64,000 nucleotides of DNA from an uncultured SAR86 cluster bacterium. Lineage in GTDB: Bacteria > Pseudomonadota > Gammaproteobacteria > Magnimaribacterales > AG-339-G14. Under the pieces are notes generated by a model. The model saw only the letters and a program-made list of their open reading frames with translations. It ran no database searches and was not told the DNA's origin. Positions within the stretch are counted from its first letter, which is position 1, and the number at the start of each line of letters is the position of its first letter. Location: the NCBI GenBank assembly GCA_902616715.1, contig CACMTR010000002.1, positions 1-64,000 on the forward strand, given 5' to 3'. Position numbers and translations under genes: made by a program. Below, piece after piece: positions 8,734-18,020 of the stretch.

Positions 8734-8814
8734 TTGATTGAGCTATTCTAGCAAATTCTTTTTATATTCTTATAAGGCGATTTCTAAAAATTTTAAAGTA
8801 ATATTCTTGCGCTT

Positions 8815-10239
8815 ATGGATGTAATAATTTTGCAAAGAGATCTAAGGCTATTGGATAACCCCGCCTTGTTTTATGGCTCTAAAAAAGGAAATTATTGTGT
8901 CATTTACGTTTACGATGAAAATTATTGGCAGTCCTATGGAAGATCGCCAAGACAGTTGAAATTTGCTGTTGATTGCATGAAGGAGCTTAACGAAAATTTA
9001 AAAAAATTAGATTCTGAGATTTTAATTTTCAAGGGCTCATTTGAAAAATTAGGTATTTTTTTAAGAAAAGAATTTCCGAGTTCAAAAATTCATCTCAACC
9101 ACTGCACCGATAACCTTTATCACCGCAAAGAAATAAAAAAATTTTTAAATAAGTTCGAAAACACCTCACTTAATATTTATGACAATTTTGGCCTCCAACT
9201 TCAAAAATTCAACAGAGACAATTGGTCGAGAGACTGGAATGAAATAATGAGCAGGCCTTTATTAGGCTCTCCAAGTAATTCAATATTTAACAAGAAATTA
9301 CCTTTATTAAGTTTCGAAGATTTTGAACAAAATTTAAATATTGATAATTCTGCTCTTGGCGGAATTCAAAAAGGTGGAGAAAAATTAGCTTCTGAATTAC
9401 TTAACTCTTTTTTTGAATATCGTGCGGATGGCTATAGTAAAAAAATGTCTTGCCCAAGAGAGGCAGAAACCTCTTGCTCAAGACTATCTCCACACATTGC
9501 TTTTGGTTCAATTTCGATAAGAAAAATCTATCAAGAGTTAAATAATGTTTTATTTTTATCGCCTTATAAGAAGGATCTTTACTCTTTCAAGAAAAGACTG
9601 CATTGGCATTGTCACTTTGTTCAAAAACTTGAAACGGAACCAGAACTTGAATTTAGATCTATGCATCCGTTTTGTGATGAACTGAGAACAAAAGAAGATT
9701 CTGAACTGATAGAAAGATGGATAAAGGGTCAAACTGGATTCCCATTTTTAGATGCTTGTATCTCATATTTAAATTCTAATGGGTGGATAAATTTTAGGAT
9801 GAGAGCAATGATCATGTCCTTTGCCAGTTATAATCTTTGGCAGCCATGGCAAAAAACTTCACCTTTGTTAGCGGAACTTTTTACTGACTTTGAACCTGGA
9901 ATTCATATCAGCCAGGTTCAAATGCAAAGTGGAGTTACTGGAATAAACCTGCCCAGAATTTATTCAGTTTTCAAACAAAGCTTAGATCAGGATCCAACTG
10001 CCGAGTGGACTAAAAAAATAATTCCTCAACTTGAAAATGTCGAAACTAATTTGATACATAATGCGGAATTAAGAGATCTCTACTTTGAACAAATTGTGGA
10101 TCCGAAACTTTCAGCAAAAAAAGCTAGAGATACGATTTGGGCGATGAGGAAAAACAAAGATTTTAAAAAAATTGCTCGAGAAGTCTACCTCAAGCACGGA
10201 AGCAGAAGGAGGCAGCAATTTAACCGCGCTTCTAATTAA
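8815..10239 (+). CDS. Cryptochrome/photolyase-family flavoprotein (divergent)
   Basis: A 474-residue protein with the two photolyase domains: an N-terminal Rossmann domain (LQRDLRLLDNPAL) and a C-terminal FAD-binding helical domain containing SRLSPHIAFGSIS, WIKGQTGFPFLDACI and NGWINFRMRAM. It departs from classical CPD photolyases: the usual ELxWRdF becomes KRLHWHCHFVQKLE, and the flavin-proximal NxGGWQW region becomes HISQVQMQSG. It therefore belongs to a divergent branch whose activity (repair or light sensing) is uncertain. I do not see the four-cysteine cluster of FeS-type bacterial photolyases. It is a single gene facing the DUF2237 gene. Confidence 0.8.
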   Translation: MDVIILQRDLRLLDNPALFYGSKKGNYCVIYVYDENYWQSYGRSPRQLKFAVDCMKELNENLKKLDSEILIFKGSFEKLGIFLRKEFPSSKIHLNHCTDNLYHRKEIKKFLNKFENTSLNIYDNFGLQLQKFNRDNWSRDWNEIMSRPLLGSPSNSIFNKKLPLLSFEDFEQNLNIDNSALGGIQKGGEKLASELLNSFFEYRADGYSKKMSCPREAETSCSRLSPHIAFGSISIRKIYQELNNVLFLSPYKKDLYSFKKRLHWHCHFVQKLETEPELEFRSMHPFCDELRTKEDSELIERWIKGQTGFPFLDACISYLNSNGWINFRMRAMIMSFASYNLWQPWQKTSPLLAELFTDFEPGIHISQVQMQSGVTGINLPRIYSVFKQSLDQDPTAEWTKKIIPQLENVETNLIHNAELRDLYFEQIVDPKLSAKKARDTIWAMRKNKDFKKIAREVYLKHGSRRRQQFNRASN

Positions 10240-10241
10240 AA

Positions 10242-10610
10242 CTAAGAAAGATCGAGAGAAAAACTTTTTAAAGTTTCTATATCAACAAATTCTAAAATCT
10301 TTTGGTTGCTTTTACGTAAAAACAATTTAGGCGCTTTGTTGTTTTCGAAGGCTTCTTTCCACCTTTCTGCACAAATACACCAATGATCGCCCTCTTTTAA
10401 ACCAGGAAAATTAAATTCTGGTTTTGGCGTCGAAAGATCATTACCGCGTGACTTTGAAAACTCTAAAAACTCCTCAGTCATCTGAGCACAAACTACGTGG
10501 AGACCTCTATCCATTTCGTCAGTTCTACAGAAGCCGTCACGAAAAAAACCTGTAATTGGATTAGAACAGCATTCTTCTATAGGTTCTCCGAAAATATTTA
10601 ACTGATTCAT
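10242..10610 (-). CDS. DUF2237 family protein
   Basis: A 122-residue protein that matches the DUF2237 pattern along its length: NIFGEPIEECC at the start, TGFFRDGFCRT near 20-30, CAQMTEEFLEFSKSRGNDLS in the middle, FPGLKEGDHWCICAERW near 69-85 and KAPKLFLRKS. The conserved cysteines (14, 15, 28, 41, 78, 80) could bind metal. Function is not established for the family. It is four bases from the DUF4149 gene upstream and converges with the photolyase-family gene two bases away. Confidence 0.85.
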   Translation of the reverse strand: MNQLNIFGEPIEECCSNPITGFFRDGFCRTDEMDRGLHVVCAQMTEEFLEFSKSRGNDLSTPKPEFNFPGLKEGDHWCICAERWKEAFENNKAPKLFLRKSNQKILEFVDIETLKSFSLDLS

Positions 10611-10614
10611 TTTT

Positions 10615-11001
10615 TTAAATAAACATTATTAGAGAGATGTTTCCAAGCAAAACTATAAGCGTTAACGCGACACTTACAAAGTGTAACTTATTAAATAGCG
10701 AGGTATTTCCTTTATCTCTTGCTGTATTAGTCATCGGAACTAGGTAGTAACAAGTTGCCATGAATATAACTGTGCCTAAAGAAATTAAGCTTAATAATAG
10801 GGTATTGCTAAACAGAGAAATTAGAAAAGAAAAGGATCCAATTAAAGCAATAGTCAAAAATAATTTTGGAAATATACTCCTCAAAAACGGGCCTGCCTGA
10901 TTTTCTGGAATGACTTTAAAAATTGTCGGAGCTACCAAAGCAGATTGGAAAATTATCATCCCAGAAATTAGCCCAGATAAAAAAATTAAAATGGAACTCA
11001 T
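10615..11001 (-). CDS. DUF4149/TMEM205-like membrane protein
   Basis: A 128-residue protein with four membrane helices. An early segment (SGLISGMIIFQSALVAPTIF) with a conserved A-P-x-x-F is followed by PENQAGPFLRSIFPKLF, the signature of the DUF4149/TMEM205 family. The role is unknown. It lies six bases after the crotonase gene in the same direction, so it belongs to the 11829-10242 operon. Confidence 0.7.
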   Translation of the reverse strand: MSSILIFLSGLISGMIIFQSALVAPTIFKVIPENQAGPFLRSIFPKLFLTIALIGSFSFLISLFSNTLLLSLISLGTVIFMATCYYLVPMTNTARDKGNTSLFNKLHFVSVALTLIVLLGNISLIMFI

Positions 11002-11007
11002 TGGTAA

Positions 11008-11829
11008 TTATTTCCCTGAAAATTTTGGTTGTTGTTTTTCTACAAAAGCTTTTACAGCGTTTTTATGATCCGTTGTTTGGCCACAATGCACATGATGCGT
11101 TGCTTCAAGATCAAGACACTCATCGACATCACCATTCATTGCTCGATTTAAATTTTCCTTCATATATCTATATGCAACGGAGGGACCGGTTGCTAGTTGT
11201 TCTGCGATTTCCTTTGTTTTGGCTTCTAAATTATCGGCATCAACTACCCAATTTGTAAGTCCAAGACTTAAAGCTTCTTCTGCTGAAACTCTGTCCGATA
11301 GGAAATATAATTCTCGCGCTTTTGCCGAACCAATTAGTTGAGACATAAAGTAAGTTCCGCCATAGTCTCCAGAAAATCCAACTTTTGCAAAAGCAGTTGT
11401 CATAAAAGCTGTTGATGACATAATCCTCAAATCACAAGACAACGCGTAAGACAATCCAGCTCCTGCCGCCGCGCCTGGAAGTGAGGCAATTGTTGGTTTA
11501 GGCATTTTATATAATTTGCCAGAAGTACCACGTTGATTATCTCTTTGTCTATGAATAGCCTTATCAATAGTATCTTTTTCGCTGTCTCCTTTATTCTTAG
11601 CATTCATTCCTTTTACGTCTCCGCCAGCGCAAAATGCGTTACCGGCTCCTGTTAAAACAACACATCTAACTTCTTCATCTAATTCAAACTTAGCAATTTT
11701 TTCTTGCAAAGCACCATTCATTTCTGAAGACATTGCGTTTCTTGCTTCAGGTCGATTCATAATTAAGTACCCAACGTTATTTTCGATTTTTGCGATTAGG
11801 TGTTCTGTTCCTGTATCTAAGTTTTTCAT
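11008..11829 (-). CDS. Enoyl-CoA hydratase/isomerase (crotonase) family protein
   Basis: A 273-residue crotonase with the oxyanion-hole segments AFCAGGDVKGM (about residues 66-76) and GAAAGAGLSYALSCD (about 118-132). Neither catalytic glutamate of rat enoyl-CoA hydratase is obvious: the first site reads AGLS instead of GCEL, and the second lies in AKVGFSGDYGGTYF. The SGDYGG variant is widespread among bacterial crotonases of undefined substrate, so simple beta-oxidation hydratase activity should not be assumed. The gene is divergent from the VOC gene at 11871 and leads the DUF4149/DUF2237 genes. Confidence 0.85.
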   Translation of the reverse strand: MKNLDTGTEHLIAKIENNVGYLIMNRPEARNAMSSEMNGALQEKIAKFELDEEVRCVVLTGAGNAFCAGGDVKGMNAKNKGDSEKDTIDKAIHRQRDNQRGTSGKLYKMPKPTIASLPGAAAGAGLSYALSCDLRIMSSTAFMTTAFAKVGFSGDYGGTYFMSQLIGSAKARELYFLSDRVSAEEALSLGLTNWVVDADNLEAKTKEIAEQLATGPSVAYRYMKENLNRAMNGDVDECLDLEATHHVHCGQTTDHKNAVKAFVEKQQPKFSGK

Positions 11830-11870
11830 TTATTCCTCACTGGTTTTTTATTTGTTATTCTACAAATAAT

Positions 11871-12620
11871 ATGAGATTAAGACAGTTAGTATTTGTGTCA
11901 AAAGAGAGAGATAGACTAGCAAAAGAGATTTGTGATGTCTTTGATCTAAAAGAAGCATATAACGATCCTGGATTAATAAGCTTTGGCTTGGAAAATGTCT
12001 TAATTCCCCTAAACGATACGTTTTTTGAAATTGTCACACCGGTTCAAGAAAATACTACTGCAGAAAGATTTTTTGAAAAAACTGGTGGTGAAGGCGGCTA
12101 TATGATTATCGTAGACGTCGAAGACTTTGAACATGAAAATGAGAGAGTTGAAAATTCAGAGATAAGGATTATTTGGAATGGAGATAGGCAGGAAGAAGGT
12201 ATTCATGCGAGGACAATACATCTTCATCCTAAACAAGTAGGCGGAGCCATTTTGTCTTTAGATAAAATGATCCCTGAAAACGAATGGTTGTGGGCTGGTA
12301 CAAAGTGGAAAGAACATATTAACAACTCTTTAGTAGACTGTATTTCTGGAGTCATTCTTCAATCAAGCGATCCGGATAAGTTGTGTTCTCAGTGGGAACT
12401 TGCGCTAGGCAAAGAAAGAGATTCGGACACAAAATTAAATATTTCTCTAGACCAGTCAAACATTAGTTTTGTAGAAGATTTAAATTCCAAAGTGGACGGG
12501 ATTTATGCATTTGTAATTAAAGCGCTTGATCGCAACGCCATACTTGAAAATGCAAAATTAAAGGGCTTTTTAGTGAACAATGAAATATCTATAGGAGGAG
12601 TAAAAATAATTTTAGAATAA
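11871..12620 (+). CDS. VOC/glyoxalase-like superfamily protein
   Basis: A 249-residue protein with two VOC-like halves. The N-terminal strand MRLRQLVFVS, the LIPLNDTFFEIVTP strand and the GGEGGYMIIVDVED segment match glyoxalase-like proteins. A longer frame can be opened upstream at 11790, but that would overlap the start of the minus-strand crotonase and add an unrelated hydrophobic stretch, so the ATG at 11871 is used. Metal ligands are not clear and the substrate is unknown. It converges with the fatty-acid-hydroxylase gene, four bases away. Confidence 0.7.
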   Translation: MRLRQLVFVSKERDRLAKEICDVFDLKEAYNDPGLISFGLENVLIPLNDTFFEIVTPVQENTTAERFFEKTGGEGGYMIIVDVEDFEHENERVENSEIRIIWNGDRQEEGIHARTIHLHPKQVGGAILSLDKMIPENEWLWAGTKWKEHINNSLVDCISGVILQSSDPDKLCSQWELALGKERDSDTKLNISLDQSNISFVEDLNSKVDGIYAFVIKALDRNAILENAKLKGFLVNNEISIGGVKIILE

Positions 12621-12624
12621 AATT

Positions 12625-13473
12625 TTAAAAGGATCCGCTTCTTGTTTTGGTATTAGGAGGGCCAAGGAATATTTTTAGAGATTCTTTATAGCTTAAAGAA
12701 TTTCTCATATCTTTTAACATAGCCATCCACCCCATAAAGGTAATTTTAATTGGGTTAAAGGTATTCACATTGTTCACCAATCCAAAGACCACAGGTTTTT
12801 TTTCAGGCTCAAAAGAACCAAACATTTTGTCCCAGATTATTAATAAATTTCCATAATTTTTATCAATATACTGAGGATTTGATCCGTGATGAACTCTATG
12901 ATGAGAAGGTGTATTAAAAATATATTCGAGAGGTCCTAACTTTCCAACAATTTGAGTGTGTCCGATAATACCCCACAGAGTACTAATTACTCCAGCGACT
13001 GCAATGATTGTAGGATCAAAACCCAAAATTGGCATAATCATAAAAAATGGTACTTTCGAAATTGGACCAAACCAAGCTTGTCTAAAAGAAACAGCAAAGT
13101 TCATTTCTTCACTGGAATGATGACTCATATGAACCGCCCAAAGAAACCTTACTCTGTGCGATAAACGGTGGTATATATAAAAAATTAAATCAATAAAGAT
13201 AAAAGTAAAAACCCACATAGCCCAAAGGGGTAAAATACCTGCAAGATCAAACACCCTGAAGTCATATAAGAAAAAATGAAATGCTAAAATCCCTCCTTTC
13301 ACCGCAAAACTCATGAGCATATTCCCGGTTAACAAACCCATGGTGCAGAGTGTGTCGCCTTGCCGATACAAGGCATTGTTTCTTATATTCGAGATAAAAA
13401 CTTCAACCAATATCATTGCAAGAATTATTGGTACACCAATAGCATAGACTTCATTAACCGTAAGAGATGTCAT
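12625..13473 (-). CDS. Sterol desaturase / fatty acid hydroxylase family membrane di-iron enzyme
   Basis: A 282-residue membrane protein with the eight-histidine di-iron pattern of the family: HX3H at 102-106 (HRLSH), HxxHH at 115-119 (HMSHH), a further His in GHTQIVGKLGP and HHRVHHG at 191-197. About five membrane helices precede or separate these boxes. Members hydroxylate or desaturate fatty acyl, sterol or ether lipids with O2. It is transcribed divergently from the VOC dioxygenase-like gene, with 73 bases between. The substrate is not clear from sequence. Confidence 0.9.
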   Translation of the reverse strand: MTSLTVNEVYAIGVPIILAMILVEVFISNIRNNALYRQGDTLCTMGLLTGNMLMSFAVKGGILAFHFFLYDFRVFDLAGILPLWAMWVFTFIFIDLIFYIYHRLSHRVRFLWAVHMSHHSSEEMNFAVSFRQAWFGPISKVPFFMIMPILGFDPTIIAVAGVISTLWGIIGHTQIVGKLGPLEYIFNTPSHHRVHHGSNPQYIDKNYGNLLIIWDKMFGSFEPEKKPVVFGLVNNVNTFNPIKITFMGWMAMLKDMRNSLSYKESLKIFLGPPNTKTRSGSF

Positions 13474-13546
13474 AATTTAATTATATTCACAAAAAAGTAA
13501 CTAACAAAATAATCAAGCCGTTTTGTTTATAGGTTAGAATTTAATT

Positions 13547-14236
13547 ATGACAGTTGAGAAAAAACTAAATCTAGACATTTATCAAAATCTAAAATCTTCC
13601 GATGCTCCAGACGAGTTTCATCATGTCGCCTTTAAAACAATGAACTATGCACCCATGATTGAATTCTATTCAAAGTTGTTTGGCTGCGAGCCCTTGTACG
13701 AAAGTAACGAACTAACTTTTCTCGCTTTTGACGAAGAGCACCACCGAGTGGCAATTGCAAACACCTACCCCGTTTTTAAAAATTTGAGCTTTATTCCAAA
13801 ACAATTGATGAAACTTAAGAATTGGCTGAATAGATCATTTCCTTCAATTGTCGGTCTTGATCACATTTCTTATAAATTAAATCCGATTGATAAATGGTTT
13901 GAGTTCTATTTTTCAGCAAAGAAAAAGGGTCTGTTGCCCTATTGGACAATTAATCATGGTTGGATTACTGGGATGTATTACAAAGATCCTGATGGGAACT
14001 TAGTTGAGATATTTTTTGAGCACTTTCAATCGGCTGAAGAATTTAAAAAAAATATTGCACCTGATTTTTCTGATGAGCCTGTAGGGACAAATATGGATGT
14101 TGAGACCTTATATGAATTGTTTAAAAATGGGGCTTCTTTCGAAGAACTTATCCAAAAAGGCAATACAGTGCCTGCAGGGAAAAAACCAGTTTTTGGAATG
14201 GAAGCAGTGAGAAATATGCGAAAAAAATTCAAATAA
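13547..14236 (+). CDS. VOC-family protein, catechol-2,3-dioxygenase-like
   Basis: A 229-residue protein with one VOC module of the extradiol dioxygenase type. The putative metal ligands are a His in FHHVAF (residues 25-26), a second His in GLDHISYK near 106 and a Glu in NLVEIFFE near 155, preceded by the YYKDPDG turn. The C-terminal 70 residues (helical, with DEPVGTNMDVETLYELF) are an extension also found in other marine proteins of this type. It ends two bases from the convergent symporter gene. Reaction and substrate are not certain. Confidence 0.75.
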   Translation: MTVEKKLNLDIYQNLKSSDAPDEFHHVAFKTMNYAPMIEFYSKLFGCEPLYESNELTFLAFDEEHHRVAIANTYPVFKNLSFIPKQLMKLKNWLNRSFPSIVGLDHISYKLNPIDKWFEFYFSAKKKGLLPYWTINHGWITGMYYKDPDGNLVEIFFEHFQSAEEFKKNIAPDFSDEPVGTNMDVETLYELFKNGASFEELIQKGNTVPAGKKPVFGMEAVRNMRKKFK

Positions 14237-14238
14237 AT

Positions 14239-15987
14239 TTAAGGCTGTCTTATTTCGTCAACTAGCTCATAGACATTTTTCGGTGGAGCTTTAAAAAAAG
14301 AACTTACAACTAACGCAGCGCCAAAGTTAATAAACATTCCAAAAAACCCAAAGCCCTCAGGAGAGACTCCAAATATCCAGTAATCTGAAGTATTCAACTC
14401 GGGATTTATAAATTTAAAAAATATTATATAACTCGCTGTAACTATTAAGCCCGATAGCATGCCTGCGATTGCCCCCTCTTTGTTGAGCCTCTTATAAAAA
14501 ATTCCTAAAAACAATACTGGAAATATTGTGGAAGCTGCTAAACCAAAAGCAAAAGCAACAACTTGAGCCACGAATCCTGGTGGATAAATTCCAAATAAGC
14601 CTGCAACTATTATTGCTATTGCTGCTGCGATTCGAGCAAACAACAACTCTTGTCTTTCGTTAATATTAGGCATCAAAGTTTTCTTCATTAAATCATGAGA
14701 AATCGATGCAGAAATTACTAGAAGTAGGCCAGCGGCAGTTGATAAAGCAGCGGCTAAGGCGCCAGCAGCAACTAAAGCAATTACCCAATTTGGTAACTGA
14801 GCAATTTCTGGGTTTGCAAGCACCATAATGTCTCTATCTATGTAAACTTCATTTGAGTTATTTAAATCAGGCTTATTCGCAACCTCTCTTTCGCCATATC
14901 TTCCTAACTCGTCACTATAATTAGGTTTTACGCCGTCTAAAGCATCTCCCGCAGAATAATTTATTTTTCCGTCTTCATTTTTATCCTTCCAGGCAATAAG
15001 TCCTATTTGTTCCCAATTTTTAAACCATCCTGGCGCATTTTCATATTCCACTTCCTGAACTGATTCAATAAAATTTACCCTAGCAAAAGCTGATACTGCT
15101 GGTGCCGTTGTGTATAAAAGCGCAATAAAAATTAATGCGTAACCAGCAGATTTTCTAGCATCACTAACTTTTGGAACAGTAAAAAACCTTACAATTACAT
15201 GTGGCAATCCAGCCGTGCCAAACATTAAAGCAGCCGTGATAAAAAAAACATCAATGTTGCTTTTTGTGTTTGAAGTATATTCATCAAATCCCAAGTCAAC
15301 GTTAAGTCGATCTAATTTCTCTAAAAGATAAGTAGAAGTTCCAGAAATTTGATCTCCAAATCCCAATTGAGGAATTGGATTATTTGTAATTAATATCGAA
15401 ATAAAAATTGCTGGAACTAAATACGCGAAAATAAGAACACAGTACTGCGCTACTTGTGTGTAGGTAATGCCTTTCATACCGCCTAAAACCGCATAAAAAA
15501 ACACAATTCCCATTCCTATAATTACTCCTAATTCAATATCTACTTCTAAAAATCTAGAAAATACAATGCCTACACCTCTCATTTGGCCAGCAATATAAGT
15601 AAATGAAATAAAAATTAGGCATAACACTGCAACTAATCTGGCAGCATCAGAATAATATCTAGTCCCTATAAAATCGGGGACAGTGTATTGTCCAAACTTT
15701 CTTAAGTAAGGCGCTAGCAATAAAGCTAGGAGTACATACCCACCAGTCCAACCCATTAAATAAACAGATCCATCTTTTCCTAAAAAAGAAATGATGCCAG
15801 CCATAGATATAAAGGAAGCTGCAGACATCCAGTCTGCTGCGGTAGCCATCCCATTGGCAATTGGATTAACCCCTTTATCAGCAATATAAAAATCACTGGT
15901 CGATCTTGCGCGAGACCAAATGGCTATACCAATGTAGAGCGAGAAACTAATGCCGACAAAAATAAAAGTAAGAAGTTGTGCGACCAT
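14239..15987 (-). CDS. Sodium:solute symporter, acetate-permease-like (VC_2705 type)
   Basis: A 582-residue SSS-family transporter with about 13 membrane helices. TAADWMSAASFISMAG in helix 2 and ALAAALSTAAGLLLVISASISHD near residue 415 are family signatures, the latter holding sodium-site residues. A soluble insert at about 310-385 contains an EF-hand-like loop, DKNEDGKINYSAGD. Pairing with a DUF4212 small subunit (the start and stop overlap by one base) assigns it to the two-component ActP-like branch that probably takes up short carboxylates. It is co-transcribed with the small-subunit gene. Confidence 0.9.
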   Translation of the reverse strand: MVAQLLTFIFVGISFSLYIGIAIWSRARSTSDFYIADKGVNPIANGMATAADWMSAASFISMAGIISFLGKDGSVYLMGWTGGYVLLALLLAPYLRKFGQYTVPDFIGTRYYSDAARLVAVLCLIFISFTYIAGQMRGVGIVFSRFLEVDIELGVIIGMGIVFFYAVLGGMKGITYTQVAQYCVLIFAYLVPAIFISILITNNPIPQLGFGDQISGTSTYLLEKLDRLNVDLGFDEYTSNTKSNIDVFFITAALMFGTAGLPHVIVRFFTVPKVSDARKSAGYALIFIALLYTTAPAVSAFARVNFIESVQEVEYENAPGWFKNWEQIGLIAWKDKNEDGKINYSAGDALDGVKPNYSDELGRYGEREVANKPDLNNSNEVYIDRDIMVLANPEIAQLPNWVIALVAAGALAAALSTAAGLLLVISASISHDLMKKTLMPNINERQELLFARIAAAIAIIVAGLFGIYPPGFVAQVVAFAFGLAASTIFPVLFLGIFYKRLNKEGAIAGMLSGLIVTASYIIFFKFINPELNTSDYWIFGVSPEGFGFFGMFINFGAALVVSSFFKAPPKNVYELVDEIRQP

Positions 15988-16229
15988 TAATCTTCTTTTT
16001 TAGATTTATATTTCTTATCCAATCTATTCATAAGAAATACGTACATAAATATTAGAATTACGAAAACATAAATACTGCCTTGTTGTGCAAACCAAAAACC
16101 TAACTTAAAGCCCCCGATCATAATTGCATCCAATTTTTCAGACCAAATAATTCCAAATCCAAATGAAACTAGAAACCATATGGATAAGAGAATCGATAAA
16201 ATTAAAAGGTTCGCTCGCCAATAATTCAT
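15987..16229 (-). CDS. DUF4212 small subunit of a sodium/solute symporter
   Basis: An 80-residue two-helix membrane protein with the family signatures YWRANLLILSILLSIWF and FKLGFWFAQQGSIYVFV. These proteins always precede a VC_2705-type symporter and are thought to be an accessory subunit. Its TAA overlaps the symporter ATG (TAATG), and its own ATG abuts the stop of the carboxylesterase gene upstream, so it lies inside the long 19299-14239 operon. Confidence 0.88.
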   Translation of the reverse strand: MNYWRANLLILSILLSIWFLVSFGFGIIWSEKLDAIMIGGFKLGFWFAQQGSIYVFVILIFMYVFLMNRLDKKYKSKKED

Positions 16230-17060
16230 CTAATTAATCCAAACCTCTTTTTTCATGAATTCATCGATTTGTTTTTTAATTTCAAGGTGCTCTTGATCAG
16301 AAAAGCGCCAATGCTCTCCTCCATCAACAGTAATTAATATATGCCTTGGTTTTAAAACATCATCTAACATCAACGCATGTTTGTAAGGAACCAACGTGTC
16401 ATCCGTTCCGTGCACTGTTATAACTTTTGGAACTTCCTTGTGGATCATTTCAATAGGTGAATATTGTTCTGAAATTTCTTGAATTGTTTTGTTTGGAGGA
16501 ATCCATATGTTGATGTAGTTTAAAAAAGGTCTATTTTCTTTCAAGAAATTAAAATTATCTTCAATGTCCACAATACCAAAAAAATTGATAATAGCTTTTG
16601 GAACTATCGTAGCTTTACAAGAAAACTCAAAGTCTCCTGAATTTTTAAACCCAGCAAATAATGCAAGATGACCGCCTGCGCTCAAACCCATCAATGTTAC
16701 GTCTTCAGTGGAGAGACCTCTGCGTATAATTTCTTCTGAAATTAATTGATAAGCGCATAATGTGTCTTCGGCAGCTTGTGGTGCGGTATTTCTTCCATAA
16801 CGATATCCTATAGAAAATATATTTACTTCATCATTTACTTTGAAATAGCGTTCAAGCCTTCTGATCCATCTTGTTTCCCTTTTTCCGCTAAAAATCCAAC
16901 CGCCCCCATGGATCCAAACCAAAACTTTATCTGAACTTCCAGGATAAAAATCTACTTTCTGTTTTTCATGATCGCCATATGAAAGCTCTTCAATTTCAAC
17001 TGAACTTACAAGAGACGAAAAAACAAAGAAACATAAGAAGTAAATTAACCCAAGCTTCAT
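16230..17060 (-). CDS. Exported carboxylesterase-type alpha/beta hydrolase
   Basis: A 276-residue hydrolase with a signal peptide (to about residue 20) and the hormone-sensitive-lipase-like oxyanion motif HGGGW near 50, nucleophile GLSAGG near 145, the acid in HGTDDTLVP and the catalytic His in DGGEHWRF near 258. It probably acts outside the cytoplasm on small esters. Its ATG overlaps the stop of the preceding hydrolase gene by four bases (ATGA). Confidence 0.85.
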   Translation of the reverse strand: MKLGLIYFLCFFVFSSLVSSVEIEELSYGDHEKQKVDFYPGSSDKVLVWIHGGGWIFSGKRETRWIRRLERYFKVNDEVNIFSIGYRYGRNTAPQAAEDTLCAYQLISEEIIRRGLSTEDVTLMGLSAGGHLALFAGFKNSGDFEFSCKATIVPKAIINFFGIVDIEDNFNFLKENRPFLNYINIWIPPNKTIQEISEQYSPIEMIHKEVPKVITVHGTDDTLVPYKHALMLDDVLKPRHILITVDGGEHWRFSDQEHLEIKKQIDEFMKKEVWIN

Positions 17061-18019
17061 AGTTGTTTTAAAAAACTCAATAAATGTTTAGCGACCTTTG
17101 TAGGCATTGAATAAGTGATGTCGTGAAAGCCATTTTCTATGACTGTGCTGAAAAGATTATTAAAATCCTTTTGCATTTCGTTATGTCCATCAAATGAAAC
17201 CGTTTCATCGCTTGTACCCCATATAACCGAGCATGGTATTTCTGAATTACCGATATCTTTAAAACTACTTTTATCTTGAAATAAATTAAAATTTTTAATG
17301 GTAGACAATAATGACCTTGTGAAGCCTTCATATTTCATTTGTTCTCTGTAAATTTCATTAAGTCTTTCTTGAGGAACATGTTGTTCGTCTTCTAAAGTCG
17401 ACAAAGTAAGTGTGGCATTCCCTCCGTAGAATATTGAAGGCGCTACAACTCCAATAAATTGTCTAATTATTGGCATTGTAAGAAATCGATAAAAAAGTTT
17501 TTGATACCAAGGCACTGACAAACTCATATAACCTGCCGGAGCAATAAAGCTCGCTGACCTAACTTTTTCCGAGTGTTTCTCAGCATAGCCGGCAACAATT
17601 GGACCTCCCATTGAATAACCAACCAAATTAATTTTTTGACTTATCTCTTGATGCTCGATCAGTTCATCTAATGAATCAACAAATAAATCCTTGGTATATT
17701 TTACCTTTGGCCGCGATGAGTAACCTCTCCCATAGTGGTCATAAACTAAAACCTTAAAACCTTCCTCAAGTAAATAAGGCAGTACTCCCTCCCAAACAAC
17801 GCTGGGCGTAGAAAATCCATGAACCAAAACTAATATTTCTCCATTTTCTTTTTCAGGAGAAAACCATCGATAATATAGCTTCCCATTTTTTAAATCGGCA
17901 AGATTTCCACTTTCAGGTATTCGAATTTTATTAGGATTTAAAAGTTTAAAAGCAAAATAAAAATAGATAAAAATTAGAAAAAAAATAATTATAGATAAAG
18001 CTATAAGCAGAGTATTCAA
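17057..18019 (-). CDS. Membrane-anchored alpha/beta hydrolase
   Basis: A 320-residue hydrolase with an N-terminal membrane anchor (about residues 3-28), then the fold core: LVLVHGFSTPS, YDHYGRGYSSRP, the nucleophile in GYSMGG near 142 and a final His in NGFHDITYS near 300. The pattern resembles monoacylglycerol lipases and meta-cleavage-product hydrolases. There is no ATG before the anchor; the TTG at 18019 starts one base after the stop of the crotonase gene, which implies coupled translation. The substrate is unknown. Confidence 0.8.
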   Translation of the reverse strand: MNTLLIALSIIIFFLIFIYFYFAFKLLNPNKIRIPESGNLADLKNGKLYYRWFSPEKENGEILVLVHGFSTPSVVWEGVLPYLLEEGFKVLVYDHYGRGYSSRPKVKYTKDLFVDSLDELIEHQEISQKINLVGYSMGGPIVAGYAEKHSEKVRSASFIAPAGYMSLSVPWYQKLFYRFLTMPIIRQFIGVVAPSIFYGGNATLTLSTLEDEQHVPQERLNEIYREQMKYEGFTRSLLSTIKNFNLFQDKSSFKDIGNSEIPCSVIWGTSDETVSFDGHNEMQKDFNNLFSTVIENGFHDITYSMPTKVAKHLLSFLKQL

Positions 18020-18020
18020 A

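Noticed and set aside
11790-11870. Upstream extension of the VOC gene
   Set aside because: It would overlap the start of the divergent crotonase gene and add an unrelated hydrophobic stretch; the ATG at 11871 matches the fold start.
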